The position numbers and the translations under genes were made by a program. Source: Otatea glauca (lineage: Eukaryota > Streptophyta > Magnoliopsida > Poales > Poaceae). From it: a stretch of 64,000 nucleotides of DNA. The DNA is taken from NCBI GenBank assembly GCA_036346275.1, contig CM070721.1:51857869-51921868 (forward strand), written 5' to 3'. Positions 21,096-34,259 of the stretch are shown piece by piece. Under the pieces are notes generated by a model. That model did not search any database, was not told the origin of the DNA, and saw only the letters and a program-made list of their open reading frames with translations. Every line of letters begins with the position of its first letter. The stretch's first letter is position 1.

Positions 21096-24000
21096 CTTCA
21101 ACGTGCAACGAGGATTTGGAGTATTCACGCCAGTTTGTACGGCCTCAAACTGCAGGAGTATATTCATCCGTATGATCACAGCGGCTCAATATTCATTAGA
21201 ACAGCTCTTAATTTAGTTGAGGTACATTTAGTACAACTATAATGCATGTATTTCATATAGAGAAAATTGATGATTTGCTCCAAATTTGAGAGGCCACTGC
21301 CAAAATCCTCTCCATTACATTAGCACAGTTAAAATGCCCAAAAGTTGAGAGGCCCCCTTTTCCATTTTAAATCAATTTCTGAATAGTTTTCTTCACAAAT
21401 GACCGACATGCCCCTCCCCTTCCCTTCCACTCCTCTCCTCCCAATGGCCACCACCGCCTCCCTCCTCGCCCCCCAAGCCAGAGCGACTGCGAGGGCTCCC
21501 TAGACATCACCTCTCTGCCGACGAGCTTGTTCACCGCGCCGCATGCCACTAGAGTGGCCTCGACGACAGCCCTTTCTGGCAGATCTCACGTGTCACCGGC
21601 GTTGATTGGTGACTTGGCGAGATTGAGTGTGAGTGGTTGCACCAGTGTGGGAGTGAGTCTAGATGGCCACCCACGACCGTGATGAGGACAACCCTCTTCC
21701 TGTTGGAGATATTCCATAGAGGTAATCATAGAGATGATTATATTTCCTTATGTTCACGATTTATTATCTTGTTCCTCGAATAATATCATTATTATTTATT
21801 AGCATGTATGTGACTTTGAAAGACCATATGAATGTTTATCCATATTTGTGATGAGTTATTGACAGTGTTTGAGCATGTGGTGCTCAAGTCTAAGTTTGTT
21901 TGAATTTCATTTCAAATTTGATGTAATTTGAGGTGCTGTCAGGTCAGAGCAGCACTACTGGCCTGGGATGGCGGTAGTGCCGGTCCTGTGGAGCTACCGG
22001 CCTGGGTGCAGTAGTCTTTTTCTAGAGAGGGGTCTCTTGGGTGTTTCTAGGGCAAGCGGTACTACCGGCCATCTGGGAGTGGTAGTGTTGGGGGTACGGT
22101 ACTACCGGCCCTGGGTGACGATAGTGCCGACTTTACTACGACTTGAGCTTAACGTGTGCATTAATTATTGATTAATACATAATATTGTGAACAATGCTAT
22201 GCGATGTGTTTCTTGTCTGTGTTGGTTGCAGGACTCTGGGGCACGTCATGCTGTGGAGAAGGCGAGATCGGGACTAGGCTAGGAGAGCTAAGGTCTAGAA
22301 CAGTCAAGGGACGCCGAAAGATGATTGAGACCAGGAAGTAGTTGCAAGCCGGGAAGACAAGGAACCGGAGCGTGATGCACTGGTGATGGACATGGCGGGA
22401 AACGGCATGGACCGAGACTAGGCTCAGGGAGGAGTTGAGGTCCAGAACGGTCAAGGAAACCAATGCCGCCATGGTGAAGCGGAAAAGGACACACGGCAGT
22501 CAAGTGACTCGGGCCCGTTTGCAAGCGAGGATGGTTCGAGGGAGTCTGGACACGTGAGAGGCTTGGCAGCAAGTCATTGAGGCCACATGAAAAGCGTGAA
22601 GTATTGGCGATGCTTCAAGAAAAAGGAAGATCGATCATTAGGGCAAATTGATAATTTGTCCAATACCAACGGTCGAGGCGGTTTAGAAAGTCGCAGTGGT
22701 GACCTAAGTGGTTTAGATCACGTCAAAGTGGAGTTGGACGCAAATTCAGGCTCGTGGAGCGGATTTGGCGTCAACGCAATGACTGCTTTGAGAAGCGTGC
22801 TTATGTGAGTGGAAAACCCGTTAAGAGTGTTGGGTTTCGGGTTAGCCCATGTAAATATAGATGGTATCCATTTGTAGTGTCCAGATTTAGGGTTAGGGTT
22901 GTCTTCACTATCTAAGGATATATGGTGGGAGGAGAGACTTGAGATCTTAGAATTAGACTTGGTCACTAGGAGTTTTAGGTTTCTCACAAGATTTTGTATT
23001 CTTGTGTTGTTTGTGTGTGTTCCTTGAGAGCTTTGCCTTCAGGCGAGAGGATTTGTAAAACTCTCTTCTTGATCTGAATGCAAATCATTTCTTTGCTCAA
23101 GTGTTTGCCTCAAGTTTTGATCTTCTTTGCTCTTGATCTTTTCTTGTGGTTTTTTCTTGCTTGATCTCATGCTGCTAAGGATGTATCCTCTGTAGATCAT
23201 CTTCTCAATCATCTAGGCAAGCTTCTTCTTGATCAACCAAGTTTCTACAAGAAACCAGTTTTTGAGTTGAGAAGGAAATTCTTGAGGTAGATCTTGATCA
23301 TGTTGGTTTGGGGGATCTTTCTTGAGTGTTCTTACTTGCTATGACATGAGAGAGACCATCTAAGATCATCTTGACCATTAAATCCCCACGAGCAAGCACA
23401 GTGTGAAGATTTGAGTTTTGACCCGATTTTTGTGCACTCTTCCTTGATCTGGAAAAAGGTCAGAACTTTAGCATCAATCCTTGCGATTGAAGGTTGGAAT
23501 AGGTTCCTAACATCTATAGGAAGGTGTCTACAAAGTTTCACTGAGTTTGGATCAACCGATCAAAAGTTACACGAATTTTTGACCTTGAACTCGTGCTGAT
23601 TTCTATTGTTCATCCGTCACTACCGCTACAGTACCTGGTAGTACCGGGGGTATTGTTCATCTCGGCACTACCGGCCTCTATAGCGTGGTATGCCGCCCTA
23701 GAGCTAATTTTTCAGGAGATCTTCCACTCTTCTGATGTTTTGGGAGGTTTTGGTTGGATCCTTTAGGGTAAAATTTGTTTGTGATCATTCACCCCCCCCC
23801 CTCTGATCGCCATTTTCGGTCATTCATACTTGTTTGTGAAACTCTATATATGACCTTGTGATGATTATTCTAAAAGTGACCCCTAGTCGATAGACATACG
23901 AGGAGAGACATGAATAGACTAGCATATATATTGGTTGATGACCATGTTTCACAGGTCATGAATATGGAGATATAAAACCAATAATATGGACATATGTTAG

Positions 24001-25157
24001 AGAACATAGAGTTGGATCAACCCATGACATTGCAAGAGCGTTGTAATCTTACTTATTATCAATTGGTCTCATATACAATGTGCATGCTATATCCTTAGAC
24101 TTGAGGTTGACGCATGTACTTGAGATGTGTAATGACTTACTTAGAGGTTGTCAAACGCTACTCTGTAACTAAGTAGTTATAAAGGTGGCTTTCGGGTTTT
24201 TCGTAAAGCATGCTGCGAGTCATGATCAATCAAGATAGGATTTACCCCACCATACAACAGGAGAGATATCTCTTGACCTATCGTGTGGTCGGATTCTGGA
24301 AATACATGGCCATGCTACTCGCAGTTAAAGAGTTAACCGTTGTCGAAAATTCCGAGTCACGTAATCGAGAAAGAGTGGTCGAGCTAACAAAATAAGGATG
24401 ACATATACTCGTTTTGAGTTTGACCGATATCATGAGGCAAAGGAAAACGCATATAACTAAGCATTGTTAAGATTCGTCCGATGTGATCTTTACAAATACT
24501 CGGGAGTCGACACGTCCTGCTAGGGATCGCTACCGATTAATGGTCGAGTAAGAGTACGCGGACCATGTCCAAGTATACATGAACCTATAGGGTCGCACGT
24601 TTGAAGGGTTGTGACTTAATTCGGATAGTGATCCAAATTCTGATAGACTTTGAGTTCCTAAGGGGCCTTCAATATAGAGATTCATTGTGGGGTGTCTATA
24701 TAAAGGGAGGGGGTGGTGTCTTTAGGGTTAGAGTAACATAGGAATTCGGAATTCCTGAAACCCTAGCCGTCACACCTCCTTCACCCAAAATCACGCAGCC
24801 GACGCTAGTACTCTGGTGTGTGGCGTTTCTATCCCGTATGTGTGGATACCTTGGAGGCGTTGTTACGAGACTTCAATGCTAGAACGATCCGCAACCTGTG
24901 ACGGTCACGATGAGCTATTAGAGGAGTCACGAGGCTAGTACGATTACAATAGACTAACATGCTACATCGACTCTACTTACGCTATGGGTCTGCGCGTCTA
25001 GTGGTAATTCTGTGATCTATAACTTGCAGTGCTTCCTTGCTTAAGCGGTAGAAAATTTTGATTTATGCTAGAGTAGCCTACCTTTTCCCCTTCACTTCCT
25101 CCCCCCTTCGGCACCCTCCTCTTGCTCTCCCTCCCTAGCAACAACCTCTCCGGCCCT
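21096..25157 (+). mobile_element. Nested LTR-type debris, no gene
   Basis: A copia-like LTR start, TGTTGGAGATATTCCATAGA, occurs at 21703. Its likely continuation resumes around 23850 and runs to about 25010, where TAGTGGTAATTCTGTGATC resembles a degraded primer-binding site. Between 21920 and 23830 lies a different repeat marked by recurring ACTACCGGCC phrases and a C-rich ATTCACC...CTCTGATCGCC end that recurs inverted near 54255-54290. No protein domain survives. Borders are approximate and the nesting order is inference. Confidence 0.45.
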
Positions 25158-25162
25158 TGATG

Positions 25163-25400
25163 TGTAATATCTCGACCCGTTAATGTGAAGACCAATGTAG
25201 ACCGGTGGTGGAATTAGTCCCATATTGCTTGTATAAAGTGAGTTATAGTAGTATATCATACCTGTTGGGTCCAAACATAACACCTCCGGATTAACCCTTT
25301 TACACGAAGCTAGAACGAAAGTGTAAGTGAGGTACTATGCATACGTGAGCCCGCCCTGAGGTGGCTTGGTTTTTGAGCGAATTTGGGCCAGGGTATCACA
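25163..25400 (+). mobile_element. Small solo LTR, 238 bp
   Basis: It starts TGTAATATCTCGACCC and ends GGGCCAGGGTATCACA, which is close to the inverted start, and has TG...CA termini. The flanks TGATG (25158-25162) and TGATA (25401-25405) are a 5-bp duplication with one mismatch. The inner text TCCCATATTGCTTGTATAAA resembles the LTR promoter of small grass retrotransposons. No internal region is left. Confidence 0.65.
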
Positions 25401-25405
25401 TGATA

Positions 25406-28400
25406 TCTTCGCCAACACAGTGGTGGGCGGGCCAGCGATGAGGAAGAAGCTAGACCACCTTGGCATCCATGCCAACTCCCTTCGCCTCCTTCGTCGTCAA
25501 TGGGGGGGGGGGCTGTGAAGCCCGATCGATGAGCCCACCTAAGGTGACGACAGTGTGCAGAGGGTGCGGTGGCGATTGGTATGGCTTGAGTGGGCCAGAG
25601 TAGGGCTGGACGCCGATGGCACGACGGCAGGCCAATCAGGCTGATTTGGAGAAGAAAGAGGAGAGGGAGATGAGAAGAAAGAAGGAAGGGGTAGTTTGGT
25701 CATTTCAAGTCAGATTTAGAGCCCAAGGAATAAAAACGGTTAACAATTTAGAAAAGGCAAATCGTTAATAGCCACTCCAACTTTGGGATAGGGCATTTTG
25801 ACAATAGTTCATCAACTTTGAGGCAAATGATCAATTTCTATTTTAGAATACGTACAAACACGTTTCATTCAACATTTACGTATAACTCTAAGGAGATAAG
25901 AACAATGATAATGCATTTTACCGATAAACACGAAAAAGACAAAAGAAATGTGCACATTACTTAATAAATTTTACTTCTATCTCAATGCATCAGCTGATAT
26001 ACCATTCAAAACTTACATCATTTCGCCGTATAAGCTAAACATGCATGGTGGATCCTTTGCATTGGAGGTCAAAATGCAGGGGTGTTACGGTGTCGTGCGT
26101 CGGTGGTGTGTCCTGTCATCCAATGAAAATCTAATTATCTGAATCTACTGCCACAGAACCATCTCACTACATGCTTGAAATGAAGCTGCATTGCTAAAAC
26201 AATGCCCTTTCAGAGACGGTCTTAACCTTCAAATTTAAATTTTGGTTTCGTTTGCTTGCGAGAGAAATGTGTTAGAAATCGACAAGACAAATAATGGACA
26301 TAATCAAAGGACAAGAAACAGTGAAATTTAACGTGAAAAACTCTCGCGGCAAAATCATGAGCGCACGATTGACGATATCACTATATAAGGAGAGTTACAA
26401 AGCTGGAGATCTTACAATAAGTCGTCTACGCAATCTCATAAAGCTACAAGGGTATATAAGAGGTACAAAAATGACTCAGGATCGATAAGAAAACAAATTC
26501 GAAGGGATAAGACCGATTTCCAATAGCTGATTTCAATGGCCGAGCCTATCTGCTTTCCGCCACAAACAGCCTAATTTCCTTCGACAACCAGAATTCAGAT
26601 CACATAATCAACAAAATACAGGGCTTTCACCGTAAACTTTTGCTTGCAACCGTGGAGAATGGATGGTTCGGTCCCTAAACAAGATGCGTTACCAGCCGTA
26701 AAAACGGGTCTTCTTCTCTACTGGTGTACGAGACGACCCAAGAGTCTTTAACATGCAAAGAGATCTCATTGGCATATAATCTTTCGAAATAAGATCCTTG
26801 CCAAATCAGCCTAATCCGTTGCCTGTTACTCTAATGATATCTGGCATTCCCCGATGCAAGACGAACACATGCGTTCTCACCAAATCCACTCAAAGCTTTC
26901 AGTTGTCTTTACGCGCCAATGGCCGGTTTGCCGGTAACGTTTGGATTGGATCGATCCAGAACTACTCAAACCAGTTTTGACCCCAGCACCGATCGCGCAT
27001 GCGTTGTAGTACTCCACTAGCCTACCTTTTTTCTTGTAAAAGGTGGCAATTGAGACTTGAGAGTTGAGAGAGCCCAACTCCAAGCTGATCTACTCGATTG
27101 ACTCGTAGCATGGAAGTTTGGTACACTCCAAGTTAGACCAATCATGGGTTGTGGAATCTTTTGTAATCTTTTGTAAGATCAATCTGCTATTGCAATCTTT
27201 TGTAAGAGAAAGCCCGGAAGATTAATTTCCCAACTTGGCTAGCAAAATCTCTTCCTACCACCTCGCGCTTTTATTTTTGAAATAATTCTATTGTGTCCTT
27301 TTTAATTCTTGTCCGAGTCGAGAAATCAACCCCAGCTCCAAAGCTTAACATCTGATACCCTTTAACTATCAAAACTGGGCAAATCACCCTTCGCCCAAAA
27401 CCACTGTAGGTTTTTGGTTGGTTTTTGGTGATGTGGTATCCTAATAAGCTTGGAAACGCTGACATGACATACAATCAGCTCAATGAGATTAAGTTAGCAA
27501 ATCATCTCACCTACTTTTCGCCCAAAAAAAAAATATCATGTGCCATGTATATGTTTCCTTTTCAGTAAGATGTATGTATAGCCGATTAGGAGGTGATTCA
27601 ATGTTGATGTAGCCGCCTAGCTACACAGAAAAAACTAGTGAAACCACCGGCGAAACCAGCCTAGAAGTGAAAAGTTTAGAGAGTCCAAGAATACCAAATA
27701 CCCGATTATGTAGCTGGCGGTTGATTTCCGAACTCGGTAAAGTCTTGAGGGTTTTGCTCCATTCGCTACTGTGGCAGCCAAGGTATAAGCGTCCGAGTGC
27801 ATTTTATGGGGGAGAACCAAATTGCTCTCTGTCAGTAGGTGAGCAGGAGCAGGGCAATGGCATATATTACCCGGCCCGATACGCGGCGGCGTCGTCCTGC
27901 CCTGCCTTGTCTTCCGCACCGCCCCTGGCGCCTACTACGGCTCGCGCATCGCCATCGGCATAACTACGCGAGCATCGCTCCAATTCCTTCCCAACCGCTA
28001 CCCACCTCCATCCCTGTGCAGCACCAATTCCGCCGCTTTCTCCTGCCATTATAATGGCACTTTTAATATTGTCTCTTAGAATTCTAACTCACTTAGATTT
28101 TAAAGACAACACTAAAAGACAATCTTCAGTAGTTCGTCTTTAAAATCATTCCTCTTCATCATATTTTTCCTCTCACACTCCATCACTTTTTGCCTTGGTT
28201 TGTGTGATTAGTTTGTCTCTTGCATAAGAGATAGTATATTCTCTTTCCTCACCTCCTCTCTCCTCTATATAGGATTTTGCTGACATGGTATAACTAAGAA
28301 ACAGATGAAGTGACACTATTGAAGATGCTCTAAGAGAGATTCGTATTCGCCTACAACGAGATAGGGTCCAAACGTATTTGAACAAGTAGGACGAGGAGTC

Positions 28401-28599
28401 CTGTTATATCTCAATACTTCCCCTTTGATGAATATTGCGTAATCCACATGTCTCATTAAAACTCCTAAAAACTCAGTGGAAAAAAGAGAAAGAGAAAAGA
28501 GTACATTGCACTCGCACACTACGTTACACTAGTTGCCTCATTAAAAATCTTCATGTGAGAAAAATTTAGAAAAACTCACTAAGCGAAAACGAGTGCAAT
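25406..28599. other. Gene-poor stretch with repeat fragments
   Basis: At 26325-26465 the text ACTATATAAGGAGAG followed by TTACAA resembles the LTRs of the element at 36617-39360 and may be a fragment of a relative. At 28050-28340 TATTGTCTCTTAGAATTCTA and ATTGAAGATGCTCTAAGAGA suggest a degraded MITE. The short frames at 27635-28054 overlap on both strands and match nothing I recognise. Confidence 0.35.
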
Positions 28600-31500
28600 T
28601 TATAGTCTTCTAGATTAATGTAATATCTTTAGGATCAAGCAAAGGGTCACAGTTCAGGGATTTACTCTCCTGAACTCTACATATCTCTAAGTCGTCTCAT
28701 TTCAATGCCATGAACGCGTATTTGGAAACTGGATGTTGAAAAAACTTAGTGAATAAATGAGCTAGATTTTTATATGACTTAGTTTGCAAGATCTTTACCT
28801 CACCATTCTTCTGGAGTTCGTGCGGATAGAAAAGTTTAAGGGTAATATGCTTTGTAATATTGCTTTTTACATAACCCATTTGTATTTATGCAACACAAGC
28901 GGCATTATCTTTATAGATAATTGTGGAGTTATCGAGACAGTGTTACTGTCATATGACTTCTTGATATGGTTAACCACACGTTTTAGCCAAACACATTCAC
29001 ATGAGGTTTCATATAATGATATAATCTTTGAGTGGTTGGTAGAGATAGCTACCAAGGTCTGTTTAAAGACCGTTAAGAAATGGTTGTACTATCATAGAGA
29101 AATACAAACCTAGTGTGGGATTTGACACTATGGGATCAGACAGATAGCCCGCATCTGTATATCCTACTATGGTCGAGTCTTGGTCCTTTCGATAAAATAA
29201 GCCAAGATCATGTGTACCTTAGAGGTATCTGAATAAAGTCTTGATACTAGCCCAATGCTTTCTGGTTAAAGCTGTACTATGTCTAGCTAGCAAATTGACT
29301 GCGAATGCAACATCAGGCCTGGTGCAATTTGCAAGATACATAAGTGCCCTTATGACGCTTAAGTATGGAACTTCAGATTCTAAGACTTTCTCATTTTTCA
29401 TCATCGGTCTGAATAGGTCTTTATCTATTTTAAGGGATCTTACTATCATGGGGTCTTTAAATGATGAGATTTATCTAAATTGAATTTTTTCAATACCTTC
29501 TTGGTATAGGTAGACCGGTGTACAAATATTCTTTCTGAGAAATGCTCTAACTGCAGGTCTAAGCAATATTTGTTTTTATCCAAATCCTTCATCTCAAACT
29601 CCGTCATATGGTAAGAATTTGCTTCCTTTATATCATTTGTGGTCCGATGATATTTAGATCATTGACATAGGTTGAGATGATACAGAATTCATTCTAGGAC
29701 TTCTTTATGAATACACAGGGATAATCATTATTGGAGTATCCTTCCTTCAGGAGGAGCTCATTAAGTCGGTTGTATCACATTCTCCTCGGTTGTATCACAT
29801 TCTCCCTGATTGTTTTGATCTGTATAGCGACATTTGTAGTTTGACACTATACATTTTGCGATTACTTTTATTAGGATATAGAATTTTAACTCTTTCAGGG
29901 ACTCTCATATAAATATCTGTATCTAGTGACCCGTATAAATATACGATCACTAAATCCATCAATTGTGTTGATAAGTTAAAGCTAATTACCATTGATATCA
30001 AATATCATAACAATATTCCACTCGTTACAGGAGAGTAAGTTTCATCGTAATCGACACCAAGTCTCTGTATGAACCCATGTGCTACACGACTCGCTTTATA
30101 TCTCACCACTACTTGTTTTCATTTATCTTACGTATGAAAACCCATTTGGATCGTGAAGGAAATACTTTAGAAGGTGTTCAGTCAACGGAACTGAATACTT
30201 TCCTTTTGTTAAATGAGGGTAATTCTACCTCAACTGCTTCTTTCCATTTAACCCAATCTGAGCGCTTCTGACACTCTGCCATTTACTTCAGTTCTGGATT
30301 CACATAAAGAATTTTAGCAATTTTTTAGGCAAAACATATATTGACAACTGTAGTCTTTCTTTTACACAACTTTCCTAAATCCACATAATTAGGGTATATT
30401 TCTTCATTAATTTCTTCCAACTCCTCGTGATTTTCCACAACGATAGAGTCTGGGTATTTCAACTTCCCAGTGTTAGATTGTGCGTGCAAATATTCTATGG
30501 GGTTACCACCTTTAGGATGACTCATTTCAGGGATTTTCTCAACATCAGGTTAAGCTTCTTTCACTATTTTGGAGAGTATTCTCACTTGTTCGGTTCTTTG
30601 TTTCTGTGGACGCCTCTGTGGAATTGAGTTCCCGTGCCTAGAGATCTCCCCTTATTATGAGGGGTAAGAGTAGGTTTAATATCCTTCTAGGGTATTTCCA
30701 CTATTTTCAATTGTTTACTGCATGTATATGAGATTTTATCACTCCTTTATGATCAGTGAAGGTATCTGCCAAATTATTAGCTATTGGTTACAGATTTATT
30801 ATTCTTCAAACTTTAAGTCCAGATTATTTAGTGCGTGAGTTTAAGGACTGAATGATTGAGATATTCTATTCAATTTCATGGTATTTTTAGTGTGGTACTT
30901 ATCTCCCCTAATACCGAGAAATTGTCCTTAATAAAGATATAGTCAATGTATTGAGCTGTATATAGATCTCCTGTCATAGACTATAGGTATTTAATAATTA
31001 ATAGAGATTCATTACCTACATAGATCTCCAACTTCCATTGAGGGCCCATGGATGTGCGTTGTGGTGGTGATATTGGCACGTATAAAGTACAACAAAATTT
31101 TCACGGATTACAAGTACTTGGTTATTTCCCACGCACTATCTATAAAGGAAAATTTTCATAGTATACGATTAGTCTGAGTTGAATTAATACAGTAGCGTAC
31201 AACACTGCATAGCCCCAACAATTAGTGGGTAGCCTACAATCCTTCAAGAGTGGCCCAGCAATAATTTTTTCTTTTAATTAATGATTCTGCAAGGCTATTA
31301 TATTAGTGGACATAAGGTATTAAATATTCTACATTAATACCTAGAGCCATACAATAATCATTAAATATTTTTGAGGTAAACTTGTCAGCATTATCCATTT
31401 GGATGAACTCGATCATTTCTTCTGTAAAGGAGGCTCTTAATATAATAATTTTGGTAATTAATTTAGCAAAAATATGGCTCCGAGTAGATAATAGACATAC

Positions 31501-31990
31501 ATAGGATCATCTTGTAAAAGCATCTATAAGTATCATAAAGTATTTGAAGGGGCCGACAGGGTCTCTATATATCCACAAATATCACCTTAAATTCTCTCCA
31601 GTAATTTCGGTGATTCTTCCCTAACTTTTAGATAATAAGGTCTAATTATGAGTTTTCCTTTAGCACAAGCAGGGCATAAGATTTTTTCGATCTAGGAAAG
31701 TTAATACTTTTAATGCTATGGTTAGCAGAATTATTGATTATTTTTCTCATAATGTTCAACCTAGGATGACTCAGTCGATTATACCAAATCTTAAATATTT
31801 GTAGGTTTTTAAGTATAACTTTCATCGCAATATTTAAGATCCTACTATTAAAAAAATCTATTTTAAGTGTGGATATGGACATATATGTCTTTTAAGATAT
31901 ATTGCAGTGTAAATATTTAAGATCCTACCATTAAAAAAAACGAGTTTGAATAGACTTCTACGCAACTTGCATTGGACTTAGGAAAAATTG
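28600..31990 (-). mobile_element. Second decayed Ty1/copia copy
   Basis: Read on the minus strand, 28697-28879 holds the end of RNase H (KSYKNLAHLFTKFF). The stretch 29219-29449 holds the RT/RNase H junction with VPYLSVIRALMYLANCTRPD and VAFAVNLLARHS, and 29795-30001 holds LVIVYLYGSLDTDIYMRVPE. Integrase and linker remnants lie at 30900-31900. Many stops and frameshifts separate them. No gag or LTRs could be placed. Alignment with 1-1560 shows the same family and orientation. Confidence 0.85.
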
Positions 31991-32100
31991 AGGCCGAGCG
32001 AACCAGTTAAGACTATTACCGATGAGCCCATAGGGGCAGTATAGTATATAGGATATAATCATATAACATACTTAGCGTTGCTTTACCATCTTGTGTATTA

Positions 32101-32364
32101 CTCCCTTCCTCCAAATTTACAAGGTGTATTTTTTGAATAATCTTATCTATAAATAAATAGTATATTTCATATTTGAATGCACAATTAATGTAAAATTCCC
32201 TCTATACCCTTAATAAATATCCATCTTTAATTTATATTCTTTATATGTATGTATTGAATATATTGCTTAGTGATAATAATTAGGGGTAATCTAGTTATTT
32301 TTAATATCTCATTGGTCTATATATATCAGGAAGGAATATGTCTTATAATATTGGACAGAGGGAG
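32101..32364. mobile_element. Stowaway-type MITE, 264 bp
   Basis: The ends CTCCCTTCCTCCAAATT and, inverted, CTCCCTCTGTCCAATATT are the Stowaway/mariner consensus with changes. The element is flanked by TA at 32099-32100 and 32365-32366. The interior is AT-rich and non-coding. Confidence 0.88.
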
Positions 32365-32366
32365 TA

Positions 32367-33677
32367 GCATATTTATTTTCAATATATTCATGAAATAAAC
32401 CTAATGTAATTCAAATTTAAGTCTTTATTAGAGCCACGTTCCCACAAATCCCCATTGGCGATGGGGACGATGTCGACCATTAATCGTCGATATTACAAGG
32501 AAAAGAGGAAGCGACAAACTCGAGATTACTACTCTATGCATATTAATTGCTAGAAAGCATTATAGAGGATGTTCAATGATCATGAAGAACAATTAATGTG
32601 CATCATAATACGAGCATAATGGCGAGGTAATAGGTGGCAGGGCACGTACGCTCGATTTTGTATAATTAACCATGCAACTAAAAGAGTTGGCGATACATGT
32701 CATGCATTTTCAGGGACACTTTCCTTGGAAGGTGAAATTTCCATTAGTAATTCTAGACACATCGTTATCGTCTTGTGCATACATGTGGAAGACAAAATCA
32801 CGTGAGTGATCTCATGATCATAAGAAACTTTATCAGAAAAAAAAAGAAATAAATAAATAATTGCACTGATTAAGATCAATAGCCAGCTTGTTTAGTTGCA
32901 TTAAAAGAGAATATTTCAGATGCGTGCTTGCACCAGCCTTATGCTTGGACAACATGCATGTTCAAATCAAGATGCGTATATAGCTACGCCGTGGAATAGT
33001 ACCGGCAACTAAGCTAGCAATTGTTACCAAGAGACATAAACTACATGGTAACAACCAACAACATTAGCAACTAGCAAGTATGCTGACTGGATTATTTGGC
33101 GCCCAGCTTCGGCACGTCAGTGCAATTATGGCTGGCGCTGACCACCTGACGCCACGGGTAAGATGGCACTTAGCTCAGCTGCAATTGAGCAAAGAGTTAT
33201 CGCTGGAATTAGTTTTTTATTAGGCTATTTCTGAAAAATAGAATAGAATAAGAGCCAAAATAAAAAAAAAAATCGGTGGGCCCACGATGCCACGTCGGTT
33301 TCACTCGCCGGTGGCACACGAGCCTCGCGGAGTCGCGGGTACCGCTTCGATCGAGCCTTGTCCACGGTCAGGATGCAACAGATCGACGCCGCCGTATCAC
33401 CGCCCCGCCACGTGCGCCGGGGTCCAGACCAGCACGTCACACGTCTGTCCTACTGGCACGGCCCGCTTCGGTGGGACCGCCTCGTCAGCGAAAAAGAACT
33501 CAACCACGAAATGGTTGTAGACTAATTTTTTTTGGTAAATTTGGTCTCGTATGACAAAAATTACATCTTATTAAGTGTATAAGAACGGGCTGTCTCCTGT
33601 CGTGCTATGGAACAAAAACTCATTGTAAGAGGCTAGTTTTGGAGAGAGAAAAAAATAAATGAATGGCTACTTGAGTA
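32367..33677. other. Intergenic, nothing recognised
   Basis: AT-rich DNA, with a GC-rich island at 33270-33480 whose open frames overlap on both strands without a domain. It may be distal promoter of the gene at 34260. Confidence 0.4.
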
Positions 33678-33930
33678 CTCATTCTGATTCTAAATAATTA
33701 TAATTTTGAACATCGACTCGATCTTTAAAATTCAACTGTGATCACTAATTTCTATTGCAATATATTTTAAAATTCAATAAAAATATAATATTATGAAAGT
33801 ACATTTCCAGATAAATCTACACATATAATTCATAAATCCAATTTAAATATTTAGAAAAATTATAGATAGCTAAAATTTAAAAGTTTAACTGCATATATTT
33901 TTAAAATAACTTTTTTTTTACCGGAGGGAG
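33678..33930. mobile_element. Degraded Stowaway-like MITE, 253 bp
   Basis: The left end CTCATTCTGATTCTAAATA is a decayed form of the right end, which inverted reads CTCCCTCCGGTAAAAA. TA flanks are at 33676-33677 and 33931-33932. It lies about 330 bases before the ATG at 34260, so it is in the likely promoter of that gene. Confidence 0.65.
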
Positions 33931-34118
33931 TAAAAACTTCAGCGAAAAACTAGGTCCAAGTGTCCAACCCAGGGAAAAACAGTAGTGGCACTGGCCCTGT
34001 AGTACACTAATAACTCCTTTTTTGACTGCCAAGTGCCAACTAAGAGTATAGTACTAGTAGTAGTGTCCACCCCTACAAGTTTGGCTGGCAAGCACCCGCA
34101 CTCGTTCCTCGATCGTCC

Positions 34119-34181
34119 ATGGCAACTTGCCTCCCTCTCACGCTGACGCCTTCCTTCTTCTACCTCCCAATGACCCACTAA
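34119..34181 (+). promoter_or_regulatory. Possible 20-codon upstream ORF
   Basis: An ATG at 34119 opens a frame that ends with TAA at 34179-34181, 78 bases before the main ATG at 34260. It contains a second in-frame ATG three codons before its stop. If the transcript starts upstream of 34119 this could lower translation of the receptor-like gene. The transcription start is not known, so the role is inference. Confidence 0.35.
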
Positions 34182-34203
34182 TCTCTCTCTCTCTCTCTCT
34201 CTC
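34182..34203 (+). repeat. (TC)n microsatellite in the probable 5' leader
   Basis: Eleven TC units lie 57 bases before the ATG at 34260. CT-rich leaders are common in plant genes; no regulatory effect can be shown from sequence. Confidence 0.95.
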
Positions 34204-34259
34204 AAGCATCGTCATTGCGCCATTCTACCTCGCTTCTCGGCCATTGGCGCTACAGTACA

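Noticed and set aside
24975..25030. tRNA-like phrase TCTAGTGGTAATTCTGTGATC
   Set aside because: No cloverleaf can be folded; it fits better as a degraded primer-binding-site region next to a copia LTR.
25090..25460. LRR-like words (SNNLSGP) flanking the small solo LTR
   Set aside because: Only a seven-residue match, no continuing LRR periodicity or frame on either side; too weak to call a gene fragment.
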